Shown piece by piece: positions 1-15,643 of a DNA stretch of 39,251 nucleotides. A program made the translations under genes and the position numbers. Numbering within the stretch: the first letter of the stretch is position 1; each line of letters starts with the position of its first letter. The notes under the pieces were generated by a model. That model saw only the letters and a program-made list of their open reading frames with translations, did no database searches and was not told the origin of the DNA. Source of the stretch: Paracoccus binzhouensis (GTDB taxonomy: Bacteria; Pseudomonadota; Alphaproteobacteria; Rhodobacterales; Rhodobacteraceae). The stretch lies in the NCBI RefSeq assembly GCF_016446475.1, contig NZ_JAEHFP010000030.1, positions 1-39,251 on the forward strand, read 5' to 3'.

Positions 1-122
1 GCCAGCCGCAGCGGCTCGATCGCCGCGGCGAAGGAGACCAGGGTGAAGCGGTCCAGAAGCAGGAAGACGTAGCGCTGCGCAGGCGCCGAGGCGGGGTCGG
101 GGGGCGAAGAGGGGGCGGACAT
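1..122 (-). CDS. GlxA-family AraC-type transcriptional regulator, 3' end outside window
   Basis: Only the first 40 codons are in the window, and the gene runs off the left edge. The N-terminus has a Ser/Pro/Ala-rich leader and then a stretch reading YVFLLLDRFTLVSFAAAIEP followed by LRLA. This is the typical opening of GlxA-type regulators, which join a DJ-1/PfpI-like amidotransferase domain to a C-terminal AraC helix-turn-helix. Known members (GbdR, CdhR) control glycine betaine and carnitine catabolism. The gene lies 70 bp downstream of a BCCT transporter on the same strand, so a role in sensing betaine or a related compound is a reasonable inference. No Shine-Dalgarno sequence is seen before the ATG; instead a 14-bp tandem repeat sits there. 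The ligand cannot be named because the sensing and DNA-binding domains are missing. Confidence 0.75.
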   Translation of the reverse strand, partial: MSAPSSPPDPASAPAQRYVFLLLDRFTLVSFAAAIEPLRL

Positions 123-131
123 TTCTGCACC

Positions 132-159
132 AGGGTTGGGCCGTGAGGGTTGGACCGTG
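132..159. repeat. Imperfect 14-bp tandem duplication upstream of the GlxA-type regulator
   Basis: Two adjacent units, AGGGTTGGGCCGTG (132-145) and AGGGTTGGACCGTG (146-159), differ at one base. They fill the space just upstream of the regulator's start, where a ribosome binding site would be expected. A weak 7-bp inverted repeat (160-166 with 179-185) lies between this duplication and the transporter stop. Whether it affects translation or is an operator is unknown. Confidence 0.6.
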
Positions 160-192
160 CCGGCGGGGCCGGGCAGCACCGCCGGGAACGGT

Positions 193-1755
193 TCAGCGCG
201 GCCGGTCTTTCAGCCCGCCGGTATGCGGGTCGATCTCCTCGAAATGGCCATGCACTTCGATATCGTCCAGAAGCCCCTTCCACAGCGAGCCGCAAAGCCC
301 CACCATCACCACGAGGAACGGCGCCGCCACGATGATCGAGGCGGTCTGCAGCCCGTCCAGCCCGCCCATCACCAGCAGCACCGAGGCCGAGGCGCCGGCC
401 AGCAGGCCCCAGAGCACGACGATGCCGGCGCGCGGATGCGTGGTGCCGTGCGAGGACAGCATCCCCATCACCACCGAGGCCGCATCGGCGCCCGAGACGA
501 AGAAGATCGCCACCAGGAACATCGCCACCACCGAGGTCAGCCCGGCCAGCGGATATTGCTCGAGCAGCGCGAAAAGCGAGACCGGGGCGCCCTGCCGGGT
601 GATCGCCTCGATCAGGCCGCCGGGGCCGCCGAGCTCGGAGAACAGGGCGCTGCCGCCCATGACGGTGAACCAGACGAAGGTCACGGCGCTGGGGATCATC
701 AGCACGCCCACGACGAATTCGCGGATGGTGCGGCCGCGCGAGATGCGGGCGATGAACACGCCGACGAAGGGCGCCCAGGAAATCCACCAGGCCCAGTAGA
801 AGATGGTCCAGCTGGCCAGCCACTTGCTGTCGCTGAAGGCCGAGGTGCGGAAGGACATCGACACCAGGTCGCCGAAGTAATAGCCCAGCGATTCGATCAG
901 TGTGTCGAGGATGAAGACGGTCGGGCCGAGCAGCGCCAGGAACACCAGCAGCAGCACGGCGATGACCATGTTCATGTTGCTGAGGAACTGGATGCCCTTG
1001 CCCACGCCCGAGACCGCCGACAGGATGAACAGCACCGACAGCACGGCGATGATGGTCAGCGCGATGGTCGCGGATTCCCCAGTCCCCCACAGGTAGTTCA
1101 TGCCGCTGTTGATCTGCTGCGCGCCTAGGCCCAGCGAGGTCGCGGTGCCGAACAGCGTGGCGATGATCGCCAGCACGTCGATGGTGCGCCCGATGGGCCC
1201 GTGCACGCGGTCGCCCAGAAGTGGATGGAAGGCGCTGGAGACCAACGTCGGCAGGTCGCGGCGATAGCTGAAATAGGCCATGGCCAGCCCGGCCATCGCA
1301 TAGATCGCCCAGGGGTGCAGCGCCCAGTGGAAATAGGCGTATTGCATGGCGACCAGCGCGGCGTCCCGGGTCTGCGGCTCGGCCAGGCCGTGCGGCGGGG
1401 TGCCGAAATGGCTGATCGGCTCGGCCACGCCCCAGAACATCAGCCCGATGCCCATGCCGACGCTGAACATCATGCAGACCCAGGAGCGGGTCGAGAATTC
1501 GGGTTTCTCGTCGTCATGGCCCAGCTTGATGCGGCCGAAACGGCTGAAGGCCAGGAACAGGGCGAAGGCCAGAAAAAAGGCCGTGGAAATGACGAAGCTC
1601 CATCCGAAGACCCGGATGATCCAGTTCAATGTGGCCGTGGCGATGGCGGCCAGGCTGTCGGGGGCAAGCACGCCCCACGTCACGAAGCCTCCGGCGATGG
1701 CAATGGCAGGCCAGAAGACGCCGGTGTTGATTCCCCTCTCGGGTGTTGTCTGCAT
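193..1755 (-). CDS. BCCT family transporter, probable sodium-coupled betaine-type carrier
   Basis: This 520-residue protein is an inner-membrane secondary transporter of the betaine/choline/carnitine family, with about 12 hydrophobic helices. The family signature in helix 3 reads GMGIGLMFWGVAEP (residues 100-113), and the helix 8 signature with clustered Trp residues is followed by WAPFVGVFIARISRGRT. Gly104 aligns with Gly153 of Corynebacterium BetP. Proton-coupled choline carriers have Asp at that position, so a Na+-coupled, glycine-betaine-like substrate is inferred. A strong GGAGGAG ribosome binding site precedes the ATG. The gene sits 85 bp downstream of a folD paralogue and 70 bp upstream of a GlxA-type regulator, all on the minus strand, so the three may be co-transcribed. 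There is no long C-terminal osmosensing tail like that of BetP, which fits nutrient uptake better than osmotic stress. The exact substrate is unproven. Confidence 0.9.
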   Translation of the reverse strand: MQTTPERGINTGVFWPAIAIAGGFVTWGVLAPDSLAAIATATLNWIIRVFGWSFVISTAFFLAFALFLAFSRFGRIKLGHDDEKPEFSTRSWVCMMFSVGMGIGLMFWGVAEPISHFGTPPHGLAEPQTRDAALVAMQYAYFHWALHPWAIYAMAGLAMAYFSYRRDLPTLVSSAFHPLLGDRVHGPIGRTIDVLAIIATLFGTATSLGLGAQQINSGMNYLWGTGESATIALTIIAVLSVLFILSAVSGVGKGIQFLSNMNMVIAVLLLVFLALLGPTVFILDTLIESLGYYFGDLVSMSFRTSAFSDSKWLASWTIFYWAWWISWAPFVGVFIARISRGRTIREFVVGVLMIPSAVTFVWFTVMGGSALFSELGGPGGLIEAITRQGAPVSLFALLEQYPLAGLTSVVAMFLVAIFFVSGADAASVVMGMLSSHGTTHPRAGIVVLWGLLAGASASVLLVMGGLDGLQTASIIVAAPFLVVMVGLCGSLWKGLLDDIEVHGHFEEIDPHTGGLKDRPR

Positions 1756-1840
1756 ATGCGATCTCCTCCGCAGTCTCCTCCAGGACTCGTCGATGCTTCC
1801 GGCGCGGTCGGCGGAAGCCCGTCAGGCTTGCGGCCGCGCC

Positions 1841-2776
1841 TCAGGGGCCGCGCAGCGTGGCCGGCGGCAGCCAGCCGGATGCGACCTGGCGCTTGTGCGC
1901 GGTCAGCGCATTGCGCATCAGCATGGTCACCGTCACCGTCACCGTCACCGTCACCGTCACCGGACCCGCGCCGCCGGGGACCGGGGTGATCCAGCCTGCC
2001 ACCTCGCGCACTCTGTCGGTGTCGACATCGCCAAGGATCGGCAGCGTGACAGCGGGGGCGCCGACCTGGTTGATGCCGATGTCGATGACCGCGGCACCGG
2101 GCTTGAGCATCTCCGGCCCGATCAGATGCGGCTTGCCCACCGCCACGACCACCACGTCGGCGCGCCGCGAATGCATGGCGACGGAACGGGTCATGTGATG
2201 GCAGACGGTAACCGTGGCGCCCTCGGCCATCAGCAGGAAGGCGGCGGGCTTGCCGACGATCTCGGAATGGCCGATCATCACCAGCTCGAGGCCGCGCAGG
2301 TTCAGCCCGGTCTCGCGCAGCAGTTCCACCGCCGCCGCGGCGGTGCAGGGCGCCAGCGCCAGGTCGTCATAGACGATGTTGCCGATCGAGGCCGGGTTCA
2401 TCCCCGCGACATCCTTCAGCGGATGGATCGCCGCTTGCAGCGAGCGGACATGGATATGCGCCGGCACCGGCCGCTGCAGGATGATGCCCAGCACCCCGGG
2501 ATCGTCGTTCAGCGCCGCGATTCGGCGCTTGCATTCCTCCTGGGGGATGTCGGCGGGCCAGAGTTGCTGTTCGAAGGGCAGGCCGGCGCGTTCGGCGCCG
2601 CGGGCCTGGTTGCGCACATAGACCTCGATCCCGGGCGACGGACCGATCGAGACCGAGAGCAGCCGGCCGACCGGGCGGATCGCCTTTTCGCGCGCGAACG
2701 CGGCGCGCAGTTCCGCCAGGATGCGGGCCTGCACGGCCCGGCCGTCGATGAGGCGGTGATCGTGGCGGTCGGGCAT
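1841..2776 (-). CDS. folD: Degenerate FolD paralogue (methylenetetrahydrofolate dehydrogenase/cyclohydrolase-like)
   Basis: The 311-residue protein has the FolD two-domain layout: an N-terminal folate domain (about 1-145), a Rossmann domain with a variant GHSEIVGKPAAFLL loop (about 169-182), IDIGIN, and TPVPGGAGP near the C-terminus. Canonical FolD interconverts methylene-, methenyl- and 10-formyl-tetrahydrofolate using NADP. Here the catalytic Lys of the YxxxK motif is Gln57 (Y53-V-R-N-Q), and the Asp of KDVDG is Ala124 (KDVAG). Tyr53 and Gln101 remain. Six Val-Thr pairs follow PGGAGP (residues 273-284), and the C-terminus has an extra tail of about 20 residues. The start was chosen at MPDRHDHRLIDG because the family begins just before the xIDG motif. 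Its Shine-Dalgarno is weak, and in-frame starts exist further upstream. Adjacent betaine transport suggests a one-carbon role, but bifunctional activity is doubtful. The symbol is by homology only. Confidence 0.75.
   Translation of the reverse strand: MPDRHDHRLIDGRAVQARILAELRAAFAREKAIRPVGRLLSVSIGPSPGIEVYVRNQARGAERAGLPFEQQLWPADIPQEECKRRIAALNDDPGVLGIILQRPVPAHIHVRSLQAAIHPLKDVAGMNPASIGNIVYDDLALAPCTAAAAVELLRETGLNLRGLELVMIGHSEIVGKPAAFLLMAEGATVTVCHHMTRSVAMHSRRADVVVVAVGKPHLIGPEMLKPGAAVIDIGINQVGAPAVTLPILGDVDTDRVREVAGWITPVPGGAGPVTVTVTVTVTVTMLMRNALTAHKRQVASGWLPPATLRGP
1926..1961. repeat. Hexanucleotide microsatellite, six exact GTCACC copies inside folD
   Basis: Six perfect head-to-tail GTCACC units lie within the coding region. 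On the coding strand they read GTGACG-type codons and give (Val-Thr)6. The unit length is a multiple of three, so slippage would change protein length by two residues per unit and leave the frame intact. Family members usually show only one or two Thr/Val positions here before the Met-Leu of the next helix. Confidence 0.95.
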
Positions 2777-3112
2777 CAAGCGGTTTCTATCCTGGTCCTG
2801 GTCCGGCTTTGCTGCGGCGGCTGCGAACCGCCCTTGGCTCAGGCGAGCGCCTTCCGGCACGAGGATGGGATATGCGGGCGGCGGTGAAGCGCACTCAACC
2901 GACATTCCGGGCGACAAAAGCGTCGTCCGGTGATGCCGCGGCGGCGGCCGGCGCGGGTTTGCGCGCGTGGCCGCCTGCCGGGCTTCCCGCCGTGGCGGCC
3001 CGAGGTGGATTCCTTGCCGGCTTGCGGCGCAGGGCGTATGAATCGCGGCCGGTGCGCCATGCGGTCCCGCGCGGTCGGCATGGCGCACCGGCTATGCGGG
3101 GGCAGGGGAAAG
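2777..3112. other. Divergent intergenic region between folD and the AlkD-like gene
   Basis: This 336-bp gap separates two genes transcribed away from each other, so it should hold both promoters. No convincing sigma-70 hexamer pair was found on either strand. The one clear structure is a 15-bp perfect inverted repeat near the right end, listed separately. Open frames crossing the gap are extensions or shadows of neighbouring genes and lack a ribosome binding site. Confidence 0.6.
3048..3092. repeat. 15-bp perfect inverted repeat just upstream of the AlkD-like gene
   Basis: The left arm GCCGGTGCGCCATGC (3048-3062) is the exact reverse complement of the right arm GCATGGCGCACCGGC (3078-3092), with a 15-nt spacer. 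It ends about 8 bp before the purine-rich ribosome binding site of the AlkD-like gene. In RNA it would form a very stable GC-rich hairpin in the 5' leader. It has no T-tract, so it does not look like a standard intrinsic terminator. It could be an operator, a leader structure or a stray repeat unit. Confidence 0.85.
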
Positions 3113-3820
3113 ATGCGGGAACTGGACGAGCTGAAGGCGCGCGGCGATGCCGGCAAGGCGGCCGGGATGGCGGCCTATCACAAGGCGCTGCGGGTCTATC
3201 TGGGCGTCGCCGTGCCCGAGATCGACGCGCTGGCCCGCGGCTGGCGCGAGGGCAGGGACGTGCCCGAGCGGGTCGATCTGGCGCGGCGGCTCTGGGACAG
3301 CGACGTGCACGAGGCGCGGATCGCGGCGGCGAAGCTGCTGACCCAGGCCCGTATCCGCCCGGACGAACAGGTCTGGCGGCTGATCGCCGGCTGGGTGCCG
3401 CAATTCGACGCCTGGGCGATCGCCGATCACGCCATGAAGGCCGGTGAGCGGCGGCTGCTGGCGGAACCGGCGCGGCTCGACGAGGTCGAAGCGTGGCTGG
3501 AGCACCCGAGTCTCTGGGTGCGGCGTGCCGCCCTGGTCGGCACCTTGCCCTGGACCCGCATCCGCAACCCCAAGCCGCAGGACCTGGCGCGGCGCGAGCG
3601 GGTGCTGTCCTGGCTCGAACGGCTGGCCGATGACCGCGAATGGTTCATCCAGAAGGCCATCGGCTGGTGGCTGCGCGACCTGTCCAAGCACGATCCGCAG
3701 CGCGTCCGCGAGTGGCTGGCGGCGCATGGATCGCGGCTGAAACCCTTTGCCCGGCGCGAGGCAGGCCGCTGGCTGCCCGAGAACCGCAAGGGTGCGCCGG
3801 GCGGCGATCAGTTGCCATAG
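3113..3820 (+). CDS. DNA alkylation repair protein, AlkD-like HEAT-repeat glycosylase
   Basis: The 235-residue protein matches the AlkD family (PF08713) in length; Bacillus cereus AlkD is 237 aa. Family members are all-helical HEAT-like proteins that excise cationic N3- and N7-alkylpurines without base flipping. The C-terminal half has the typical alternation of alkylated-base-facing Trp/Arg helices, such as HPSLWVRRAALVGTLPW and REWFIQKAIGWWLRDL. The central PQFDAWAIADH segment places an Asp where AlkD has its catalytic Asp. The ATG was chosen because AGGGGAAAG lies directly upstream; an in-frame extension to about 2930 lacks this. Its last 13 bp overlap the 3' end of the convergent lipoprotein gene. 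Activity and substrate are inferred from the family, and some members have lost glycosylase activity. Confidence 0.85.
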   Translation: MRELDELKARGDAGKAAGMAAYHKALRVYLGVAVPEIDALARGWREGRDVPERVDLARRLWDSDVHEARIAAAKLLTQARIRPDEQVWRLIAGWVPQFDAWAIADHAMKAGERRLLAEPARLDEVEAWLEHPSLWVRRAALVGTLPWTRIRNPKPQDLARRERVLSWLERLADDREWFIQKAIGWWLRDLSKHDPQRVREWLAAHGSRLKPFARREAGRWLPENRKGAPGGDQLP

Positions 3821-4356
3821 ACCTCGAGCGTGGGCAGGTCGGTCAGGCTGACGCCGATCAATTGCAGCGCCGGCAGCGAGACCTGGCTGCCGCCGCTGGC
3901 CGGGCCGCCCATCGGGATCAGCCGCACCTTGGCGGATCTGCCGTTCGCCGGGTTCACGATGCGGCCGTCGGATTCGGATTTCGCCAGCGGCGTCTTGATC
4001 CAGAAGCCCGGCTGTGACGGATCGCCAAGCGAGGCGATGGTGGTGCCGAGCCGGCGTTCCCCGGTGGTCGGTGCGGCCGCCGCCGCGGCCTTCTGTTCGC
4101 GCGTCGTGGTGTCGAATTCCGCCGCTGTGCGGGCGGCGGGCGCGGGGGGCGAGGCGGTGCTGAGCGTCTTGCCCGGCGTGCGCGGCGCGGTGCCGGTCAG
4201 GACCGGGCCCGAGATCACCGGCTGGCCGGTCGCGGGGTCGATCATGCCGTCCATTACCCGGCCGGCGGGCGCATCCCCCGTCTGCGGGTTCTGGGTGCAG
4301 GCGGCCAACGTCAGCAATGCCAGCGCGCCCAGAAGGCGCAGGATCGGCTTGGTCAT
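3808..4356 (-). CDS. Predicted lipoprotein of unknown function
   Basis: This 182-residue protein begins with a lipoprotein signal peptide: charged MTKPILR, a hydrophobic core, and the lipobox LAAC with Cys20 as the lipidation site. After the signal the chain is rich in Pro, Ala, Thr and Gly, includes a run of Ala (about residues 89-94), and ends in a more ordered region with GFWIKTPLAKSESDGRI and SLPALQLIGVSLTDLPTLEVYGN-like sequence. The C-terminal part therefore seems to be the folded domain, and the middle a flexible linker. I do not recognise a named family. A GAGGGGAA ribosome binding site precedes the start. It is convergent with the AlkD-like gene (13-bp overlap) and divergent from moaA. 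Confidence 0.8.
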   Translation of the reverse strand: MTKPILRLLGALALLTLAACTQNPQTGDAPAGRVMDGMIDPATGQPVISGPVLTGTAPRTPGKTLSTASPPAPAARTAAEFDTTTREQKAAAAAAPTTGERRLGTTIASLGDPSQPGFWIKTPLAKSESDGRIVNPANGRSAKVRLIPMGGPASGGSQVSLPALQLIGVSLTDLPTLEVYGN

Positions 4357-4507
4357 GGGCGGTTCCCCTCGTCTTGCCGGTGGCGATCGGGGTCGAGGCT
4401 AGACCCGCCGGCGCCCCTCTGTCCACCCGAGCTTCCATTCGTGGTTACGACAGTATTAACGGATCGGCCGGCTTGTGCCGATGCGGGCCCCATCCTATCT
4501 TTGCGGC

Positions 4508-5515
4508 ATGGACGCGCAGGCCCCGCTGATAGACCCCTTTGCCAGGCCGATCACCTATCTCCGGGTATCGGTGACGGATCGCTGCGATTTCCGCTGCACC
4601 TATTGCATGGCCGAGCACATGCAGTTCCTGCCCAAGCGCGACCTGCTGACGCTGGAAGAGCTGGACCGGCTGTGTTCCGCCTTCATCAGCCTGGGCGTAC
4701 GCAAGCTGCGCGTGACCGGCGGCGAGCCCTTGGTGCGGCGCAACATCATGGAATTCTTCCGCGCCATGTCGCGCCACCTGGGCGCCGGCCTGGACGAATT
4801 GACGCTGACCACCAATGGTAGCCAGCTGGCGCGATTCGCTGGTGAACTGGCCGATTGCGGCGTGCGGCGGGTCAATGTCTCGCTGGACACGCTCGATCCC
4901 GACCGCTTCGCCCGGATCACCCGCTGGGGCCGATTGCCGCAGGTTTTGCAGGGCATCGAGGCCGCGAAATCCGCCGGCATGCGGGTCAAGATCAACACCG
5001 TGGCGCTGAAGGGCTTCAACGAGGACGGGCTGTTCCGCCTGGCCGACTGGTGCGCGGCGAACGACCACGACCTGACCTTCATCGAGGTCATGCCCATGGG
5101 CGAGATGGGCGAGGAGCAGCGGCTGGAGCAATACCAGGCGCTGTCCGACCTGCGCGCCCGGTTGGCGGAACGCTTCACCCTGGTGCCGCTGGCCGAGCGC
5201 ACCGGCGGTCCGGCCCGCTATGTCCGGCTCGAGGAAACCGGGCAGAAGATCGGCTTCATCACCCCGCTGACGCATAATTTCTGCGAAAGCTGCAACCGCG
5301 TCCGCGTCACCTGCACGGGCGAGCTGTTCATGTGCCTGGGACAGGAGGACCGTGCCGACCTGCGCGCGCCTTTGCGCGCCAGCCCGGACGACGCGCCGCT
5401 GCGCGCGGCCATCCGCGAGGCCATCACCCGCAAGCCCAAGGGCCATGATTTCGACTATTCCCGCCGGCATGTCGCCGGCCAGGTCAGCCGCTACATGAGC
5501 CATACCGGCGGCTAA
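4508..5515 (+). CDS. moaA: GTP 3',8-cyclase MoaA
   Basis: MoaA is a radical SAM enzyme that converts GTP to 3',8-cH2GTP, the first step of molybdenum cofactor synthesis. The N-terminal cluster motif CDFRCTYC uses Cys26, Cys30 and Cys33 and binds SAM. The C-terminal cluster motif [11 protein letters not shown] followed by the third Cys of MCLG coordinates the GTP-binding Fe-S cluster. The protein ends in the conserved Gly-Gly needed for activity in the family. The length of 335 aa is typical. The ATG at [11 protein letters not shown] was preferred because the family starts just before PLIDPF. No clear Shine-Dalgarno is visible, so a leaderless mRNA or the GTG 33 bp upstream are alternatives. 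No other moa gene is adjacent. Its stop overlaps the convergent GFA-domain gene by 4 bp. Confidence 0.95.
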   Translation: MDAQAPLIDPFARPITYLRVSVTDRCDFRCTYCMAEHMQFLPKRDLLTLEELDRLCSAFISLGVRKLRVTGGEPLVRRNIMEFFRAMSRHLGAGLDELTLTTNGSQLARFAGELADCGVRRVNVSLDTLDPDRFARITRWGRLPQVLQGIEAAKSAGMRVKINTVALKGFNEDGLFRLADWCAANDHDLTFIEVMPMGEMGEEQRLEQYQALSDLRARLAERFTLVPLAERTGGPARYVRLEETGQKIGFITPLTHNFCESCNRVRVTCTGELFMCLGQEDRADLRAPLRASPDDAPLRAAIREAITRKPKGHDFDYSRRHVAGQVSRYMSHTGG

Positions 5516-5865
5516 TAGCTGGCCCCGTCCACCGCCTTGCTCTTCAGCGCGCGCGGATCGACCCCTTCCAGGCAGTTGACGTTCACCGCCACCATCTCGA
5601 CCCCGTCCGGCCCGGTGCCGAAGGCATAGGCTTCCACGCCGCAGGCCGGGCAGAAACGGTGGTGGATCTGCTTGCGGTTGAACAGGTACTCCGTCACCGG
5701 CCCGTCGCTGGTCAGGTGGAAATCCCCCCGCGGCACGAATGTCAGCACGAAGCCCAGCCGCCGGCAGCGCGAGCAGTTGCAGGTGAAGGTCTGGTCCAGA
5801 TCGGCCTCGACCTCATAGGCGACGGCGCCGCATTGGCAGCTGCCCTGGTAATGCTGTCGACTCAT
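5512..5865 (-). CDS. GFA (CENP-V) domain zinc protein
   Basis: This 117-residue protein has the complete cysteine pattern of the GFA/CENP-V fold. [12 protein letters not shown] is at the start, CNCSRC is near residue 30, and [10 protein letters not shown] is near residue 72; these bind two zinc ions in the family. The namesake Gfa was described as speeding the reaction of glutathione with formaldehyde, but most members have no proven activity. A GGGAGG ribosome binding site lies 5 nt before the ATG. It is transcribed away from uvrA, with a LexA box between them, so DNA-damage control is possible but untested. The substrate is unknown. Confidence 0.85.
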   Translation of the reverse strand: MSRQHYQGSCQCGAVAYEVEADLDQTFTCNCSRCRRLGFVLTFVPRGDFHLTSDGPVTEYLFNRKQIHHRFCPACGVEAYAFGTGPDGVEMVAVNVNCLEGVDPRALKSKAVDGASY

Positions 5866-5931
5866 CGGTGCCTCCCATGTCGCGACTCACCGGCATGGTG
5901 GGGCAGGGCGGCCGGGGTCGCAAGCGGAAAT

Positions 5932-5946
5932 GTTCCCCAGTTGTTC
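5932..5946. promoter_or_regulatory. LexA (SOS) box, GTTC-N7-GTTC
   Basis: GTTC at 5932-5935 and GTTC at 5943-5946 are separated by exactly seven bases. This matches the alphaproteobacterial LexA operator first defined at Rhodobacter sphaeroides recA and uvrA. It lies 66 bp upstream of the uvrA start and 66 bp from the divergent GFA gene start, so it could control one or both. Confidence 0.85.
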
Positions 5947-5955
5947 TGTTTCGGG

Positions 5956-5983
5956 TTGCCATTTCGGCGCGGATGCCTATCTC
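5956..5983 (+). promoter_or_regulatory. Candidate uvrA promoter
   Basis: TTGCCA (5956-5961) and TATCTC (5978-5983) are spaced by 16 bp and resemble sigma-70 -35 and -10 elements. They lie between the LexA box and the uvrA start, so bound LexA would sit next to the -35 element. This is a match by eye only. Confidence 0.35.
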
Positions 5984-6012
5984 ATGCGCTTGGCGGAATC
6001 AGGACTGGCGCG

Positions 6013-8888
<2,876 letters not shown>

Positions 8889-8892
<4 letters not shown>

Positions 8893-9263
8893 GTCCGGTC
8901 CTCTGGCAGCGGCTGGAAGGTGCGGGGCTGGGGCTGGGCGGGCTGCTGGTCGCGGCGCTCGCCTCTCCCGGCTGGGGGGTGCCGGCCTGGCTGGCGATTC
9001 TGCTGGCGCCCGACCTGTCGATGTTGGGCTATCTGGCCGGGCCGCGGGCGGGCGCTGCGGTTTACAACCTGATCCACCTCTATGCGCTGCCCTTCCTGCT
9101 GGCGGCGGCGGGGGTGGCGCTGGGGTCGACCGGGCTGATCGCCGGCGGCGGGCTGTGGCTGGCCCATATCGGCATCGACCGGGCGCTGGGATACGGGCTG
9201 AAACGGCCCACGGGCTTTCGCGACACGCATATCTGGGTCGCATCGGCCGCGAAAGCTGAGTAA
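8889..9263 (+). CDS. DUF4260 family membrane protein
   Basis: This 124-residue protein is hydrophobic, with about four membrane segments. It carries the family pattern [20 protein letters not shown], a [10 protein letters not shown] segment and the C-terminal [18 protein letters not shown] followed by DTH. Function is unknown. It starts inside the uvrA stop (ATGA overlap) and should therefore be co-transcribed and translationally coupled with uvrA, which would place it under LexA control. That link may only reflect position. Conserved His, Asp and Arg residues at membrane edges are the most likely functional sites. Confidence 0.85.
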
Positions 9264-9347
9264 AATACCTTGAAAATCCGGCGCGAAAAGCTGTGATTTT
9301 GTCGCCTCCCGGGCCTTGCAAAGCCGGCATGACGCGGGGTCCGACCG

Positions 9348-13352
<4,005 letters not shown>

Positions 13353-13382
13353 TTCACGAAGGCGGAGAGAAGTCCGATCACG

Positions 13383-13972
13383 ATGGAACGGGTTGAGTGC
13401 AACAGGAACTGCTGGATCTCGGCGGCTATCGCCGGGGTCTTGGTGCTGTTGTCCGCCTCGGGAATCGGTGATCTGCACTGGCTGGCCGGGCTGTTCCTGG
13501 GCGTCGTGACCTTCGTGCTGTTCGGCGCGCTGATGGTCTGGCTGCTCTGCGAGGGGCAACCCGAGCCGCTGCCGCCCTTCGTGCCGGTGATGCCCGAGGA
13601 TCTGCAGCGCCGCCAGCTGGACAGCCAGCCCGAGGCGCTGCTGGTCTCGGCCCTGCTGCCCGAGCAGCCGACGGCGGCGCAGTTGCCCATTGACAAGGCC
13701 ATGCCGGCCGGGGCGGGCGCGGCGGCGGCCGACGACCTGCGGCGGATCAAGGGCATCGGTCCCAAGATCTCGGACTGGCTGCAGGAGAATGGCGTAACGC
13801 GCTATGCGCAGATCGCCGCCTGGGACGCCCAGACTTCGGCGGCTTTCGCGCAGCGCATGGGCCGGATGGGCAGCCGGATCGAGGCCGACGACTGGGTCGG
13901 CCAGGCGAAGCTTCTGGCGGCGGGGGGCGAGACTGCCCATTCGCGCCGCGTCGATACGGGCGAGGCCGGCTG

Positions 13973-13973
<1 letters not shown>
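13383..13973 (+). CDS. Membrane-anchored helix-hairpin-helix-like protein in the nuo operon
   Basis: This 196-residue protein has two N-terminal transmembrane helices (about residues 11-27 and 31-55). A Pro/Gln-rich linker follows, then a C-terminal domain with DDLRRIKGIGPKISDWLQEN followed by GVTRYAQIAAW. That domain matches the HhH-like module often found at the end of longer alphaproteobacterial NuoE proteins. It probably faces the cytoplasm and could contact NuoE or the peripheral arm. Its exact role is unknown; HhH folds often bind nucleic acid, but no evidence for that exists here. GGAGAG lies about 15 nt before the ATG, longer than ideal. The stop overlaps the next gene by one base (TGATG). 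Confidence 0.85.
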
Positions 13974-15527
<1,554 letters not shown>

Positions 15528-15566
15528 GGCCCATGGCGCAGCTCCGGGACAATGCGGCGCGACGGA

Positions 15567-15578
15567 CCCCCTTGGGGG
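15567..15578. repeat. Short GC-rich inverted repeat after nuoF
   Basis: CCCCC-TT-GGGGG lies 40 bp after the nuoF stop in the 149-bp gap before the DUF5333 gene, one of the longer gaps in the operon. The two-base loop is too tight for a standard hairpin unless the outer pairs alone form. A partial transcription end or processing site is possible but weakly supported. Confidence 0.3.
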
Positions 15579-15643
15579 AGCGCGCCCGCATGGCCGGGCA
15601 GCGCTCAAGACAAGGTGTCGAACCCATGGGACGCGGCCGTGTT

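Noticed and set aside
1926..1961. GTCACC repeat considered as the start of a CRISPR array or an iteron origin
   Set aside because: The units are only 6 bp, have no spacers, and keep the folD reading frame, so a coding microsatellite explains them.
2930..3112. Upstream in-frame extension of the AlkD-like gene
   Set aside because: It lacks a ribosome binding site, crosses the inverted repeat, encodes Arg/Pro-rich sequence unlike the family, and would make the protein longer than AlkD. The ATG at 3113 has AGGGGAAAG.
5659..6012. Upstream in-frame extension of uvrA
   Set aside because: It runs antisense to the GFA gene and through the LexA box. UvrA proteins begin at the [17 protein letters not shown] region.
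9273..9300. AT-rich imperfect hairpin after the DUF4260 gene as a terminator
   Set aside because: Only six AT-rich pairs form the outer stem and the inner stem is weak. It also overlaps a possible promoter, so it was not called as a terminator.
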